Origin: Pseudomonas saponiphila
GTDB lineage: Bacteria > Pseudomonadota > Gammaproteobacteria > Pseudomonadales > Pseudomonadaceae
Length of the DNA: 64,000 nt
Assembly (NCBI RefSeq): GCF_900105185.1
Contig: NZ_FNTJ01000002.1
Span: 992,001 to 1,056,000, forward strand
Direction of reading: 5' to 3'
The notes below the pieces were generated by a model. That model saw nothing but the letters and a program-made list of their open reading frames with translations. It was not told where the DNA came from and searched no databases. Positions 1 to 10,428 of the stretch are shown here, in pieces; the stretch's first letter is position 1, and every line of letters begins with the position of its first letter. The translations under genes and the position numbers were made by a program.

Positions 1-601
1 CGAGCAAGTGGTGATCGCCTCCAACGCCTACACCGAAGGCGACTGGACCGAGCTGCGACGCAACTTCTTCCCTGGTTACTACTACCAGGTGGCTTCCGCG
101 CCGCTCACCGAAGAGGCGGCCCGGCAGATCCTCCCCGGTGGCCAGGGCTCTTGGGATACCCGGCAGGTGCTGAGCAGTATCCGCCGGGATGCCGACGGGC
201 GCCTGTTGCTCGGCAGCCTGGGCAACGGCAACCGGAAGCCGCTGTGGTTCCTCAAGGCCTGGGCCGATCGGGTGCAGCAGCACTACTTTCCCTACCTCAA
301 ACCGGTGCAGTGGGAATGCACCTGGACCGGCTGCATCGCCTTCACCCCCGATCACCTGATGCGCCTGTTCGAGCCGGCGCCCGGCCTGGTGGCCGTCACC
401 GGTTACAACGGTCGTGGGGTAACCACCGGAACCGTGGTCGGCAAGGCCTTCGCCGACTACCTGTGCAACGGCGATCCCCAGGCATTGCCGATTCCCTTCG
501 CACCCATGCAGCCCCTGGCCGGTGTGGGGTTGCGCAGTTGCCTGTACGAGGCGGGATTTTCTCTCTATCACGCGGGCCAGTGCCTGCGGATCGTGATCTG
601 A
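1..601 (+). CDS. FAD-dependent amino acid/amine oxidoreductase, C-terminal part (5' end outside window)
   Basis: The reading frame enters from the left edge and stops with TGA at 599-601, so about 199 C-terminal residues are visible. The stretch GYNGRGVTTGTVVGKAFADYL near the end (here split: GYNGRGV then TTGTVVGKAFADYL) is the second half of the FAD-binding fold seen in the DAO (DadA/PuuB-like) family, where a flavin enzyme oxidises an amine or D-amino acid. The N-terminal GxGxxG dinucleotide motif would lie outside the window. It is followed by a 364-bp gap and a sigma-54 promoter, so it is probably not co-transcribed with livK. Substrate cannot be assigned from this part. Confidence 0.7.
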   Translation, partial: EQVVIASNAYTEGDWTELRRNFFPGYYYQVASAPLTEEAARQILPGGQGSWDTRQVLSSIRRDADGRLLLGSLGNGNRKPLWFLKAWADRVQQHYFPYLKPVQWECTWTGCIAFTPDHLMRLFEPAPGLVAVTGYNGRGVTTGTVVGKAFADYLCNGDPQALPIPFAPMQPLAGVGLRSCLYEAGFSLYHAGQCLRIVI

Positions 602-965
602 ACAAGGAAATAAACGGCCGGAGACGACGCTTTTCGATGCAACGACTAGCCTGTAATGGTGCGGCTCGTAGCAGTCCCGCACCAGCAGTGTGCAGTTCGG
701 TGACGCGGGCTGTTACAGCAAGGTTGCACGTTGAATTGTGTCGCGGTTGCAATGATGGCACGCATGGGTTGCGCCCATTAAAAAGCAGGGTTTCACCTTC
801 CGCGGTTTAGACGGTTGCACGCCCAATAAAAAAGGGCTCGAAACAGTCGAAATAACAATAAGGCAGCGACTTTTTTCAGAATAAAAAACCACTGGCACGG
901 CGCTTGCTCTGAGCAATCCTAGTGAAGTCGCAGTGCCAACTAAAAAAACCTTGGAGCACCACCTC
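602..965. other. Intergenic region upstream of livK
   Basis: This 364-bp gap has no credible gene. Its right half is clearly A/T richer than the flanking genes and contains the sigma-54 promoter at 892-908. Nothing else was recognised. Confidence 0.6.
892..908 (+). promoter_or_regulatory. Sigma-54 (RpoN) promoter of the liv operon
   Basis: The sequence CTGGCACG-GCGC-TTGCT matches the -24/-12 consensus YTGGCACG-N4-TTGCW at every fixed position, with GG and GC ten bases apart. The start codon of livK lies 58 bp downstream, leaving a leader of about 45 nt. RpoN promoters need an enhancer-binding activator; NtrC is the likely one for an amino acid importer, but no NtrC site was confirmed. Confidence 0.85.
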
Positions 966-2102
966 ATGTCCCAGACGTTTTACAAGAAAGGCTTTCTGGC
1001 CCTCGCAGTGGCAACTGCGCTGGGTGTTTCTGCGTTTGCTCAAGCCGACCTGAAGATCGGCGTAGCGGGTCCCATGACAGGCGCCAATGCGGCATTTGGC
1101 GAGCAGTACATGAAGGGGGCACAGGCAGCGGCTGACGAGATCAACGCCAAGGGCGGGGTCAACGGCGAGAAGATCGTTCTGGTCAAGGGCGACGATGCCT
1201 GCGAACCGAAGCAGGCGGTGGCCGTGGCCAACCGCCTGGTGGACCAGGACAAGGTGGCTGGCGTGGTCGGGCACTTCTGCTCTTCGTCGACCATTCCGGC
1301 TTCCGAGGTGTACAGCGATGCGGGCGTGATTGCCATCACCCCGGGCTCTACCAACCCCCAGGTCACCGAGCGCGGCCTGTCCGCGATGTTCCGCATGTGC
1401 GGGCGTGACGACCAACAGGGCATCGTCGCCGGCGACTACATCGTCGACGTGCTCAAGGGCAAGAAAGTCGTGGTGCTGCACGACAAGGACACCTACGGCC
1501 AGGGCCTGGCGGATGCCACCAAGGCGCAGTTGACCAAGCGCGGCGTGACCCCGGTGCTGTACGAAGGCCTGACCCGTGGCGAGAAGGACTTCAGCGCCGT
1601 GGTGACCAAGATCCGCGCCGCCGGTGCCGACGTGGTGTACTTCGGCGGCCTGCACCCGGAAGCCGGTCCGCTGGTACGCCAACTGCGCGAGCAGGGCCTG
1701 AAGGACGTCAAGTTCATGTCCGACGACGGTATCGTGACCGACGAGCTGGTGACCACCGCCGGTGGCCCGCAATACGTCGACGGCGTGTACATGACCTTCG
1801 GCGCCGATCCACGCCTGCTGCCCGACAGCAAGGCCGTGGTGGATGCGTTCCGCAAGGCCGGCACCGAGCCTGAAGGCTACACCCTGTACGCCTACGCCTC
1901 GGTCCAGGCACTGGCCGCCGGCTTCAACGGCGCCAAATCCAACAAGGGCGAAGACGCCGCCAAATGGCTCAAGGCCAATCCGGTGAAAACCGTGATGGGC
2001 GAGAAGGCCTGGGACGCCAAGGGCGACCTGAAGATCTCCGACTACGTGGTCTATCAGTGGGACAAGGACGGCAAGTACCACCAGCTGGAAAAACAGAAGT
2101 GA
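966..2102 (+). CDS. livK: Branched-chain amino acid ABC transporter, periplasmic binding protein
   Basis: This 378-residue protein binds an amino acid (probably Leu/Ile/Val) in the periplasm and delivers it to the LivHM permease. A signal peptide ends in AQA-D at about residue 27, then KIGVAGPMTG starts the mature type-I periplasmic binding fold. Cys79 and Cys105 match the conserved disulphide of LivK/BraC. An upstream start at 933 is possible in frame, but 966 gives the proper signal peptide and follows GGAGCACC. First gene of livKHMGF, behind the sigma-54 promoter at 892-908. It is a paralogue of P. aeruginosa BraC rather than its clear orthologue, so the exact ligand is not certain. Confidence 0.9.
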   Translation: MSQTFYKKGFLALAVATALGVSAFAQADLKIGVAGPMTGANAAFGEQYMKGAQAAADEINAKGGVNGEKIVLVKGDDACEPKQAVAVANRLVDQDKVAGVVGHFCSSSTIPASEVYSDAGVIAITPGSTNPQVTERGLSAMFRMCGRDDQQGIVAGDYIVDVLKGKKVVVLHDKDTYGQGLADATKAQLTKRGVTPVLYEGLTRGEKDFSAVVTKIRAAGADVVYFGGLHPEAGPLVRQLREQGLKDVKFMSDDGIVTDELVTTAGGPQYVDGVYMTFGADPRLLPDSKAVVDAFRKAGTEPEGYTLYAYASVQALAAGFNGAKSNKGEDAAKWLKANPVKTVMGEKAWDAKGDLKISDYVVYQWDKDGKYHQLEKQK

Positions 2103-2114
2103 CCTGAGTCCGAA

Positions 2115-2145
2115 CGAACCGGTACCACCCCCTGGTGCCGGTTCG
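2115..2145 (+). promoter_or_regulatory. Stable stem-loop between livK and livH
   Basis: CGAACCGGTACCA, a five-C loop and TGGTGCCGGTTCG pair over 13 positions with one G-T wobble. There is no T-run after it, so it looks like an mRNA-stabilising or partial-attenuation hairpin. Such stems commonly keep binding-protein mRNA in excess over permease and ATPase mRNA; that role is inferred. Confidence 0.65.
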
Positions 2146-2263
2146 TATTCGTGCAGTACTTGCCTTTTCTCGTAGAGCTGCACAACGGACGTGTTGCGCG
2201 GGCCGGTGATCCCTGCCCGTCGCTGACGCCCTGTGCCGTCTCTCAAGTCCGTGAGATTGCGTT

Positions 2264-3178
<915 letters not shown>

Positions 3179-3180
3179 GT

Positions 3181-4476
3181 ATGTCTGCTGCCAATAAACC
3201 GATTGATATCAAAAAGAGCGTCATCGACGCCGTGCTCGCCGGGCTGATCTCGCTGATCGTGTTCGGCCCCATCGTGGGCGTGGTGCTCGATGGCTACAGC
3301 TTCAACCTGCAACCGACCCGCGTGGCGTGGCTGGTGGCGATTGTCATGGCCGGCCGCCTGGCCCTGAGCCTGTTCCTGCAAACCCCCAAGGGCCTGAAGA
3401 TTCTCCAGGGCTTCGAAACCACAGGTTCCGGGGTGCATGTGCTGGCACCGGACTACAAGTCGCGGCTGCGCTGGATCATCCCGGCGCTGATCGTGATCGC
3501 CATCGTGTTCCCGTTCTTCGCCAACAAGTACCTGCTGACCGTGGTCATCCTCGGGCTGATCTACGTGCTACTGGGCCTGGGGCTGAACATCGTGGTGGGC
3601 CTGGCGGGGCTGCTGGACCTGGGTTACGTGGCGTTCTACGCCATCGGCGCCTACGGCCTGGCCCTGGGCTACCAGTACCTGGGCCTGGGCTTCTGGACCG
3701 TGCTGCCCCTGGCGGCGATTGCCGCGGCGCTGGCGGGATGCATATTGGGCTTCCCGGTGCTACGGATGCACGGCGACTACCTGGCCATCGTGACCCTGGG
3801 GTTTGGCGAGATCATCCGCCTGATCCTCAACAACTGGCTGTCCTTCACTGGTGGTCCCAACGGCATGCCGGTGCCATCGCCGACCATCTTCGGCCTGGAG
3901 TTCGGGCGCAAGGCCAAGGACGGCGGGGTGCCGTTCCACGAGTTCTTCGGCCTGGAATACAACCCCAACCTGAAGTTCCTGTTCATCTACATCGTGCTGT
4001 TCATCGTTGTGCTGCTGGTGCTCTACATCAAGCACCGGCTGACCCGCATGCCGGTGGGCCGGGCCTGGGAAGCCCTGCGTGAAGACGAGATCGCCTGCCG
4101 CGCCATGGGCCTGAACCATGTGCTGGTGAAACTCTCGGCCTTCACCCTCGGCGCGTCCACCGCCGGCCTGGCCGGGGTGTTCTTCGCCAGCTACCAGGGC
4201 TTCGTCAATCCGTCTTCGTTCACCTTCTTCGAGTCGGCGCTGATCCTCGCCATCGTGGTATTGGGGGGCATGGGCTCCACGGTGGGCGTGGTGATCGCGG
4301 CCTTCGTCCTGACCGTGGCCCCGGAGCTGCTGCGCAGCTTCTCCGAATACCGGGTGCTGCTGTTCGGCATCCTCATGGTGTTGATGATGATCTGGCGACC
4401 GCGAGGGCTGATCCGCATCAGCCGTACCGGGGTCACTCCACGCAAAGGTGCTCTGACTGAGGGGAACGCGCCATGA
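3181..4476 (+). CDS. livM: Branched-chain amino acid ABC transporter permease LivM
   Basis: The second permease subunit, 431 residues. It has an N-terminal pair of extra helices before the LivM core, which starts near YLLTVVILGLIYVLLGLGLN and holds GLAGLLDLGYVAFYAIGAYG, the classical LivM signature. A soluble loop (EYNPNLKF region) separates the halves, and the EAA-like cytoplasmic loop GRAWEALREDEIACRAMG contacts the ATPases. The ATG at 3181 begins 2 bp after the livH stop, and the 3' end overlaps livG by ATGA. Longer than E. coli LivM mainly because of the N-terminal extension, as in other pseudomonads. Confidence 0.93.
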   Translation: MSAANKPIDIKKSVIDAVLAGLISLIVFGPIVGVVLDGYSFNLQPTRVAWLVAIVMAGRLALSLFLQTPKGLKILQGFETTGSGVHVLAPDYKSRLRWIIPALIVIAIVFPFFANKYLLTVVILGLIYVLLGLGLNIVVGLAGLLDLGYVAFYAIGAYGLALGYQYLGLGFWTVLPLAAIAAALAGCILGFPVLRMHGDYLAIVTLGFGEIIRLILNNWLSFTGGPNGMPVPSPTIFGLEFGRKAKDGGVPFHEFFGLEYNPNLKFLFIYIVLFIVVLLVLYIKHRLTRMPVGRAWEALREDEIACRAMGLNHVLVKLSAFTLGASTAGLAGVFFASYQGFVNPSSFTFFESALILAIVVLGGMGSTVGVVIAAFVLTVAPELLRSFSEYRVLLFGILMVLMMIWRPRGLIRISRTGVTPRKGALTEGNAP

Positions 4477-5345
4477 GCGAATACATTCTTTCGGTCGAAA
4501 ACCTGATGATGCACTTCGGTGGCATCAAGGCCCTCAGCGACGTCAGCCTGAAGGTCAAGCGCAACTCGATCTTCGCCCTGATCGGCCCCAACGGCGCCGG
4601 CAAGACCACGGTGTTCAACTGCCTGACCGGCTTCTACAAGGCCTCCGGCGGGCGCATCGAGCTCAATACCCGGGGCCAGCAGACCAACGTCATCAAGTTG
4701 TTGGGCGAGCCGTTTCGCGCCAGCGACTTCGTGTCGCCGAAAAGCTTCGCCAGCCGCCTGTACTACAAGATGTTCGGCGGCACCCACCTGGTGAACCGGG
4801 CCGGGCTGGCGCGGACCTTCCAGAACATTCGCCTGTTCAAGGAAATGTCCGTGGTGGAGAACCTGCTGGTGGCCCAGCACATGTGGGTCAACCGCAACCT
4901 GCTGTCGGGCATCCTCAACACCAAGGGTTACCGCAAGGCGGAAAGCGCAGCCCTGGACCACGCCTTCTACTGGCTGGAAGTGGTGGACCTGGTGGACTGC
5001 GCCAACCGACTGGCCGGCGAGCTGTCCTACGGCCAGCAACGGCGCCTGGAGATCGCCCGGGCCATGTGCACCCGGCCGCAGATCATCTGCCTCGACGAAC
5101 CGGCCGCCGGCCTCAACCCTCAGGAAACCGAAGCGCTGAGCGCGATGATCCGGCTGCTGCGCGACGAGCACGATCTGACCGTGGTGCTGATTGAACACGA
5201 CATGGGCATGGTGATGAGTATTTCCGACCACATCGTGGTGCTGGACCACGGCAACGTGATCGCCGAAGGCGGGCCGGAGGCGATCCGCAACGACCCGAAA
5301 GTGATCGCCGCCTACCTGGGTGCCGACGAAGAGGAGCTGGTATGA
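4473..5345 (+). CDS. livG: Branched-chain amino acid ABC transporter ATP-binding protein LivG
   Basis: An ATPase subunit of 290 residues. Walker A GPNGAGKTT, an LSYGQQ signature followed by RRLEIARA, and Walker B IICLDEP are all intact. It is longer than the 255-residue E. coli LivG because of an insertion between Walker A and the Q-loop (LLGEPFRASDF to KMFGGTHLV), a feature of the LivG/BraF group. Overlaps livM by 4 bp upstream and livF by 4 bp downstream, indicating translational coupling. Confidence 0.93.
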   Translation: MSEYILSVENLMMHFGGIKALSDVSLKVKRNSIFALIGPNGAGKTTVFNCLTGFYKASGGRIELNTRGQQTNVIKLLGEPFRASDFVSPKSFASRLYYKMFGGTHLVNRAGLARTFQNIRLFKEMSVVENLLVAQHMWVNRNLLSGILNTKGYRKAESAALDHAFYWLEVVDLVDCANRLAGELSYGQQRRLEIARAMCTRPQIICLDEPAAGLNPQETEALSAMIRLLRDEHDLTVVLIEHDMGMVMSISDHIVVLDHGNVIAEGGPEAIRNDPKVIAAYLGADEEELV

Positions 5346-6058
5346 GTCAACCTATCCTCGAACTCAAGGACCTGGACGTGTACTACGGCCCGATCCAGGC
5401 CCTGAAGAAAGTCTCGCTGCACATCAACGAAGGGGAAACCGTGAGCCTGATCGGCTCCAACGGCGCCGGTAAATCGACCCTGCTGATGTCGATCTTCGGC
5501 CAGCCCCGGGCCGAGTCCGGGCAGATCCTCTATCGCGGTGTGGACATCACCCACAAGTCGTCCCACTACATCGCTTCCAACGGCATCGCCCAGTCTCCGG
5601 AAGGGCGCCGGGTGTTCCCCGACATGACCGTGGAGGAAAACCTGCTGATGGGCACCATCCCGATTGGCGACCAGTACGCCAGTGAAGACATGCAGCGCAT
5701 GTTCGAACTGTTTCCACGGCTCAAGGAGCGGCGTACCCAGCGGGCCATGACCATGTCCGGCGGTGAACAGCAGATGCTGGCCATTGCCCGGGCGCTGATG
5801 AGCCGGCCCAAGTTGCTGCTGCTGGATGAACCGAGCCTGGGCCTGGCGCCGATCGTGGTGAAGCAGATCTTCGCCACCCTGCGAGAACTGGCGGCCACCG
5901 GCATGACCATCTTCCTCGTGGAACAGAACGCCAACCATGCGCTGAAGCTGTCGGACCGCGCCTACGTGATGGTCAACGGCGAGATCCGCCTGAGCGGCAC
6001 CGGCAAGGAGCTGCTGGTCAACGAGGAGGTGCGCAACGCTTACCTGGGCGGTCACTGA
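5342..6058 (+). CDS. livF: Branched-chain amino acid ABC transporter ATP-binding protein LivF
   Basis: The second ATPase, 238 residues, the usual LivF size. Walker A GSNGAGKST, signature MSGGEQQMLAIARAL and Walker B LLLLDEPSLGL are present. It pairs with LivG under the LivH/LivM permease. Last gene of the operon; a terminator follows 23 bp after the stop codon. Confidence 0.93.
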   Translation: MSQPILELKDLDVYYGPIQALKKVSLHINEGETVSLIGSNGAGKSTLLMSIFGQPRAESGQILYRGVDITHKSSHYIASNGIAQSPEGRRVFPDMTVEENLLMGTIPIGDQYASEDMQRMFELFPRLKERRTQRAMTMSGGEQQMLAIARALMSRPKLLLLDEPSLGLAPIVVKQIFATLRELAATGMTIFLVEQNANHALKLSDRAYVMVNGEIRLSGTGKELLVNEEVRNAYLGGH

Positions 6059-6081
6059 CGGCTCGCTCTGTGGATAAACCG

Positions 6082-6115
6082 TGCCCCGCCGGCTGCCGCC
6101 GCCGGGGCATTTTTA
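6082..6115 (+). terminator. Rho-independent terminator after livF
   Basis: TGCCCCGCCGGC and GCCGCCGGGGCA form a GC-rich stem with a small internal mismatch, followed by TTTTTA. The stem is bracketed on both sides by perfect DnaA boxes (6069-6077 and 6113-6121), so box 2 overlaps the T-run. Confidence 0.75.
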
Positions 6116-6134
6116 TCCACAGTTGCGCCGCCCT

Positions 6135-6225
6135 GTAGGAGCCGGCCAGCGCAATGGCCTGCCCGATGGTTGAGTCATTCAGATGCTGTTGTGCGTTCGG
6201 GATTCGCCGGCAAGCCGGCTCCTAC
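6135..6225. repeat. REP pair in inverted orientation
   Basis: GTAGGAGCCGGCC at the left and GCCGGCAAGCCGGCTCCTAC at the right are opposite-facing Pseudomonas REP arms about 60 bp apart (a BIME-like unit). The left arm is degenerate. Confidence 0.8.
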
Positions 6226-6902
6226 GGACTCGGCGCGCACATGGCCAGGGCTGCTCGCTCACGTCGGACAATTGTGGACAACCTTGTTCGCAAGCTGCCA
6301 AAGCGCGGCATAAAGACGCTGCAAACAGTTGTTTTTCCACCGTTTTGACTTGTCCCCGTTTGCTGTGGAGCGGGCTGTGGGTAACGTGGGAGTAGCTGGC
6401 TGAAGGCCTTTATTTACGTGGCCTGCAGGCGATTGTGTGTTTTTTGATCAGGGCTTTTGCAGCGGCTCGTGGACGCAATTGTCAACCTTTTTATTGTCGC
6501 AGCCGGACCCTGCCAAAGGCTTGGATAAGCCTGTGGATAAGTCTGTGACTAAACTCTGGAAAGACCGCGCTGAGCAGCGTGGTTGCTGGCCTCTGGCCTT
6601 ATGCACGTTGACCGCGCGGTCATCTTCGCCGGCGGCGGCTGCATGGACAGTCGCTGCGGGTCAAGCAAAAAACTTCTCGTGATCGGCTGCAAGCCTTGTG
6701 CACAGTGGCTTTGCGGGATGTGCACTTGCCCCCAGAGACTGTGGACCGGCCTGTGGATAAGGTGCGCGCAGCTGGCTGCAGGCCACGTCAGCCGTGCCTT
6801 TCGGCTCAGTGAGCGTTTTTTGTACAGACGCCAGGGGTATCCGGTGCTTCTGTTGCCGCCCAGAGCCGGGCCGGGCATGCTGCGAAGCGCTTTTTTTCAT
6901 GA

Positions 6903-7697
<795 letters not shown>

Positions 7698-7933
7698 CCG
7701 CTGGCGCAGGCTGCGACAGGGCCGCCAGGCTCTCCCGCGGTCGCTGGAACCCGCCCTTGCGGCGCAGGCGCTCGCCGCCTTGCCGTGGCTCGGCGGCGGC
7801 CGTTGTTGTACTCGGAAACACTTAAGCTGATTCGTTTCAGCTTGAGCTCGACCCTGGCAAGGTAGAATTTCGCCCCGAAATTTCGCTGCCGTCTCATGCG
7901 AGGCGGTGTTTTTGAAGTTCGACAGGAGGAATC

Positions 7934-8839
7934 GTGAGTAACCGAGGTGAGCAGTCTCTGCTCAAGCAATCGACCATATTGATGTTCGCCGTGGCGATCG
8001 CCGGTATCGTCACGGGTTTTGTTTCTGGCGCCCAATCCATTTTGTTCGATGGATTCTTTTCCCTGATCGCGACCTTCATCAAGGTCCTGATGCTGATCAC
8101 CGCCCGGTTGATCGCCAAGGAAAGCAACCACCGCTTCCAGTTCGGCTTCTGGCATCTGGAGCCCATGGTGCTGCTGATCGAAGGCAGTTTCCTGATGCTG
8201 ATCGCCATCTATGCCTTCCTCAACGGTGTGTTCGGCATCATCAACGGTGGCCGTGAAGTCGAGCTGGGGTTGGTGATCTTTTATGCCGCGTTCTTCGCCG
8301 TGGCGGAATTCGCCTACTTCTTCTATGTGCGCCATCGCAACCGCAAGCTCAAGTCGTCGCTGATCCAGTTCGACAACATCAGCTGGCTGGTAGACGCGAT
8401 GCTCTCGGTGGGGCTGCTGGTGAGCTTTGTCACGGCCTTGCTGCTCAAGCAGTACGGGCATGACCGCTGGGCGGTGTATGTCGACCCGGCGATCCTGATC
8501 CTGCTGGCCATCAGCATGCTGCCACCGGCGCTGAAGATCCTGCGGCCGGCGTTGCGCGATGTGCTGGGTATCGCTCCGGACCAGCTGGATGACAGGGTGC
8601 GCAGCGTGATGGAGGAGGCCATGGTTGCCCATGGCTTCCAGGAATACATGTCCTACGTGCAGAAGCACGGCCGGGCGCGTTTTATCGAGATCCATATCGT
8701 GCTGCCGGCGGACTATCCGCTGCAGAACGTGGCAGCGCTGGATCAGTTGCGCGAGGAGATCTCCGACCAGCTGGGCGAAGCCGATGCCGCGCGTTGGCTG
8801 ACCATCAGCTTTACCGGGGATCGCAAGTGGATCGTCTGA
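7934..8839 (+). CDS. Cation diffusion facilitator (CDF) family transporter with atypical metal site
   Basis: A 301-residue membrane protein with six hydrophobic segments and a C-terminal cytoplasmic domain (from about residue 210), the CDF layout for metal/proton antiport. RFQFGFWHLEP after TM2 matches the family's HxxGYxxxE-type loop. The usual paired acidic site is not intact: where YiiP has DxxxD in TM2 this protein has D39-G-F-F-S43, and the TM5 HxxxD becomes WLVD. GTG at 7934 follows AGGAGG and is chosen as start. Transported metal unknown. A REP element follows 14 bp after the stop. Confidence 0.78.
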   Translation: MSNRGEQSLLKQSTILMFAVAIAGIVTGFVSGAQSILFDGFFSLIATFIKVLMLITARLIAKESNHRFQFGFWHLEPMVLLIEGSFLMLIAIYAFLNGVFGIINGGREVELGLVIFYAAFFAVAEFAYFFYVRHRNRKLKSSLIQFDNISWLVDAMLSVGLLVSFVTALLLKQYGHDRWAVYVDPAILILLAISMLPPALKILRPALRDVLGIAPDQLDDRVRSVMEEAMVAHGFQEYMSYVQKHGRARFIEIHIVLPADYPLQNVAALDQLREEISDQLGEADAARWLTISFTGDRKWIV

Positions 8840-8853
8840 TCGGCGTTGCCTGC

Positions 8854-8877
8854 TTCGCGGGCAAGCCCGCTCCTACA
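8854..8877. repeat. Single REP element
   Basis: TTCGCGGGCAAGCCCGCTCC plus TAC is one REP hairpin between the convergent CDF gene and AGE epimerase gene; it may act as a shared 3'-end stabiliser. Confidence 0.8.
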
Positions 8878-8888
8878 GGCGCAACGCG

Positions 8889-10028
8889 TCAGGCGAAATA
8901 GTCCGCCAGCCCGCGATAGCAGGTGGCCAGGTGGTAAGGCGTGGTGGACGGCATGTCCCGCCGGCTGACCGCGCCCTGGCTATCGAGGCACTCATTCCAG
9001 CCCCGGGCATGCAGGAAATGCGCTTGCAGCGCCTGGAGCTGGCGTAGCAGGGTGGCCTGGCTGTCCGGACGCAAGGTCAGGGCGCGAAGGTATTCGGCCT
9101 GGGCCCAGATGCGCTGGGTGGCGTCCTTGACGCTGGCCAGGGGCTGCAGTTCGAGCATGGCGCAGACGGCGCCGCTGTCCGGCGCTACGCCAAGCTGCTC
9201 GGTGAAGGCGAAAGCCCGCTCCAGCGACTGGTGCAGCGCGCTGCCACGCAGCAGGGGGGACGAGGCGAGGAGGAAGTACCACTCGAACTGGTGCCCGGGC
9301 TCGAACCAGTTATCCACAGCCCCTAGCGGTTTTTCCAGCATCACCCCCTGCTGCGGCTCGATGAAGTGCTGCTGCATGGCCTGGCACAGGTTCAGCAGCG
9401 CATCTTGCACCGCCTGGTCCTCGCGCACCTCAAGGGTGGCGAGGAAGGCTTCGGCCAGGTGCATCAGCGGATTCTGCAGCGGGCCACAGCCCAGCAGCGA
9501 CCAGTCCTGGTCGAGGCTGGCTTCGTAGAGGCCGTCGCCCCGGGCAAAGCGCTGGGCCACTACTTCCAGGGCGGCGTTGAGCACCGACTCCACCAGCGGT
9601 TCGCGGACCTTGGCCCAGTAGTGGGCACAGGCGAAGAGGATGAACGCGTGGGTGTAGAGGTCCTTGCGCCGATCCAGCGGCGCGCCGTCGGCATCGATGC
9701 TGTAGAACCAGCCACCGTGCTCGGCATCGTGGAAGTGCCGCTGCAACGAGCGGAACAGCGCGGCGGCACGCTCCTCGGCAAAGGGCGCGGCGGCATCGCC
9801 GATCAATTGGGAGAACAGATACAACTGGCGGGCGCAGGCCATGGCCCGGTAGCGCTGCGGCGGCAGCGGCCGCTGCTCGGCATCCAGCGCCTCGAACGGC
9901 AGGGCCAGTTGCGGATTCCAGCCCGGGCCTTGCCACAGCGGCACTATCACCTGGTGGAAATGCTGCTGTACGGCTTTGAACAGCGCGTGCGATTCAGGCG
10001 AGGAGGCGGAGCGGGATACATCGGGCAT
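8889..10028 (-). CDS. AGE-family epimerase/isomerase (N-acylglucosamine 2-epimerase or mannose isomerase type)
   Basis: A 379-residue enzyme of the AGE superfamily, an (alpha/alpha)6 barrel that interconverts ketoses/aldoses or epimerises GlcNAc/ManNAc. RAMACARQLYLFSQL near residue 62 and PGHQFEWYFLL near residue 245 are the family's active-site segments; the histidine in PGHQFEW and YTHAFILFA are conserved positions. No sugar kinase or transporter gene is adjacent, so the substrate cannot be inferred; mannose/fructose isomerisation is the commonest role in pseudomonads. The ATG at 10028 gives a full-length family N-terminus. Confidence 0.82.
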   Translation of the reverse strand: MPDVSRSASSPESHALFKAVQQHFHQVIVPLWQGPGWNPQLALPFEALDAEQRPLPPQRYRAMACARQLYLFSQLIGDAAAPFAEERAAALFRSLQRHFHDAEHGGWFYSIDADGAPLDRRKDLYTHAFILFACAHYWAKVREPLVESVLNAALEVVAQRFARGDGLYEASLDQDWSLLGCGPLQNPLMHLAEAFLATLEVREDQAVQDALLNLCQAMQQHFIEPQQGVMLEKPLGAVDNWFEPGHQFEWYFLLASSPLLRGSALHQSLERAFAFTEQLGVAPDSGAVCAMLELQPLASVKDATQRIWAQAEYLRALTLRPDSQATLLRQLQALQAHFLHARGWNECLDSQGAVSRRDMPSTTPYHLATCYRGLADYFA

Positions 10029-10117
10029 TGGCTGGCGTCGTCACGGCAGATTTGAGTGCGCGACATGTTACCAGAGAAGCCCCGCAAGGCGGCTCGCCCG
10101 CCGAGCACGACAGCCTG

Positions 10118-10385
10118 GAAGGCGCTGGCTTGCCAGCGAAGGCATCCAAAAGATCACCTCAGCCCTGTAGGAGCTGGCTTGCCAGCGAAGGCATCCAAAA
10201 GATCACCTCAGCCTTGTAGGAGCTGGCTTGCCAGCGAAGGCATCCGAAAGATCACCTCAGCCCTGTAGGAGCTGGCTTGCCAGCGAAGGCATCCAAAAGA
10301 TCACCACAGCCTCGTAGGAGCTGGCTTGCCAGCGAAGGCGTCCGCAAGATCACCTCAGCCTTGTAGGAGCTGGCTTGCCAGCGAA
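10118..10385. repeat. 49-bp tandem array of REP elements (about 5.5 copies)
   Basis: GTAGGAG starts at 10167, 10216, 10265, 10314 and 10363, exactly 49 bp apart, with a partial first unit before 10167. Each unit has one hairpin (GCTGGCTTGCCAGC) and a 26-bp linker containing ATCCAAAAGATCACC. All copies face the same way, unlike the inverted pairs elsewhere in the window. It fills most of the gap 10029-10428 between the AGE epimerase and hupE. Confidence 0.92.
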
Positions 10386-10428
10386 CGAACCCCGCAAGAC
10401 CGCCTTCACCGGCAGCAGAGCGCCTAGC

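Noticed and set aside
876..2246. 456-residue minus-strand frame opposite livK
   Set aside because: It is a shadow of livK in GC-rich DNA; composition is unlike a protein and no ribosome binding site or homology is evident.
10118..10385. Regular 49-bp repeats as a CRISPR array
   Set aside because: The whole 49-bp unit is repeated without variable spacers, the hairpin is the REP consensus, and no cas gene is present.
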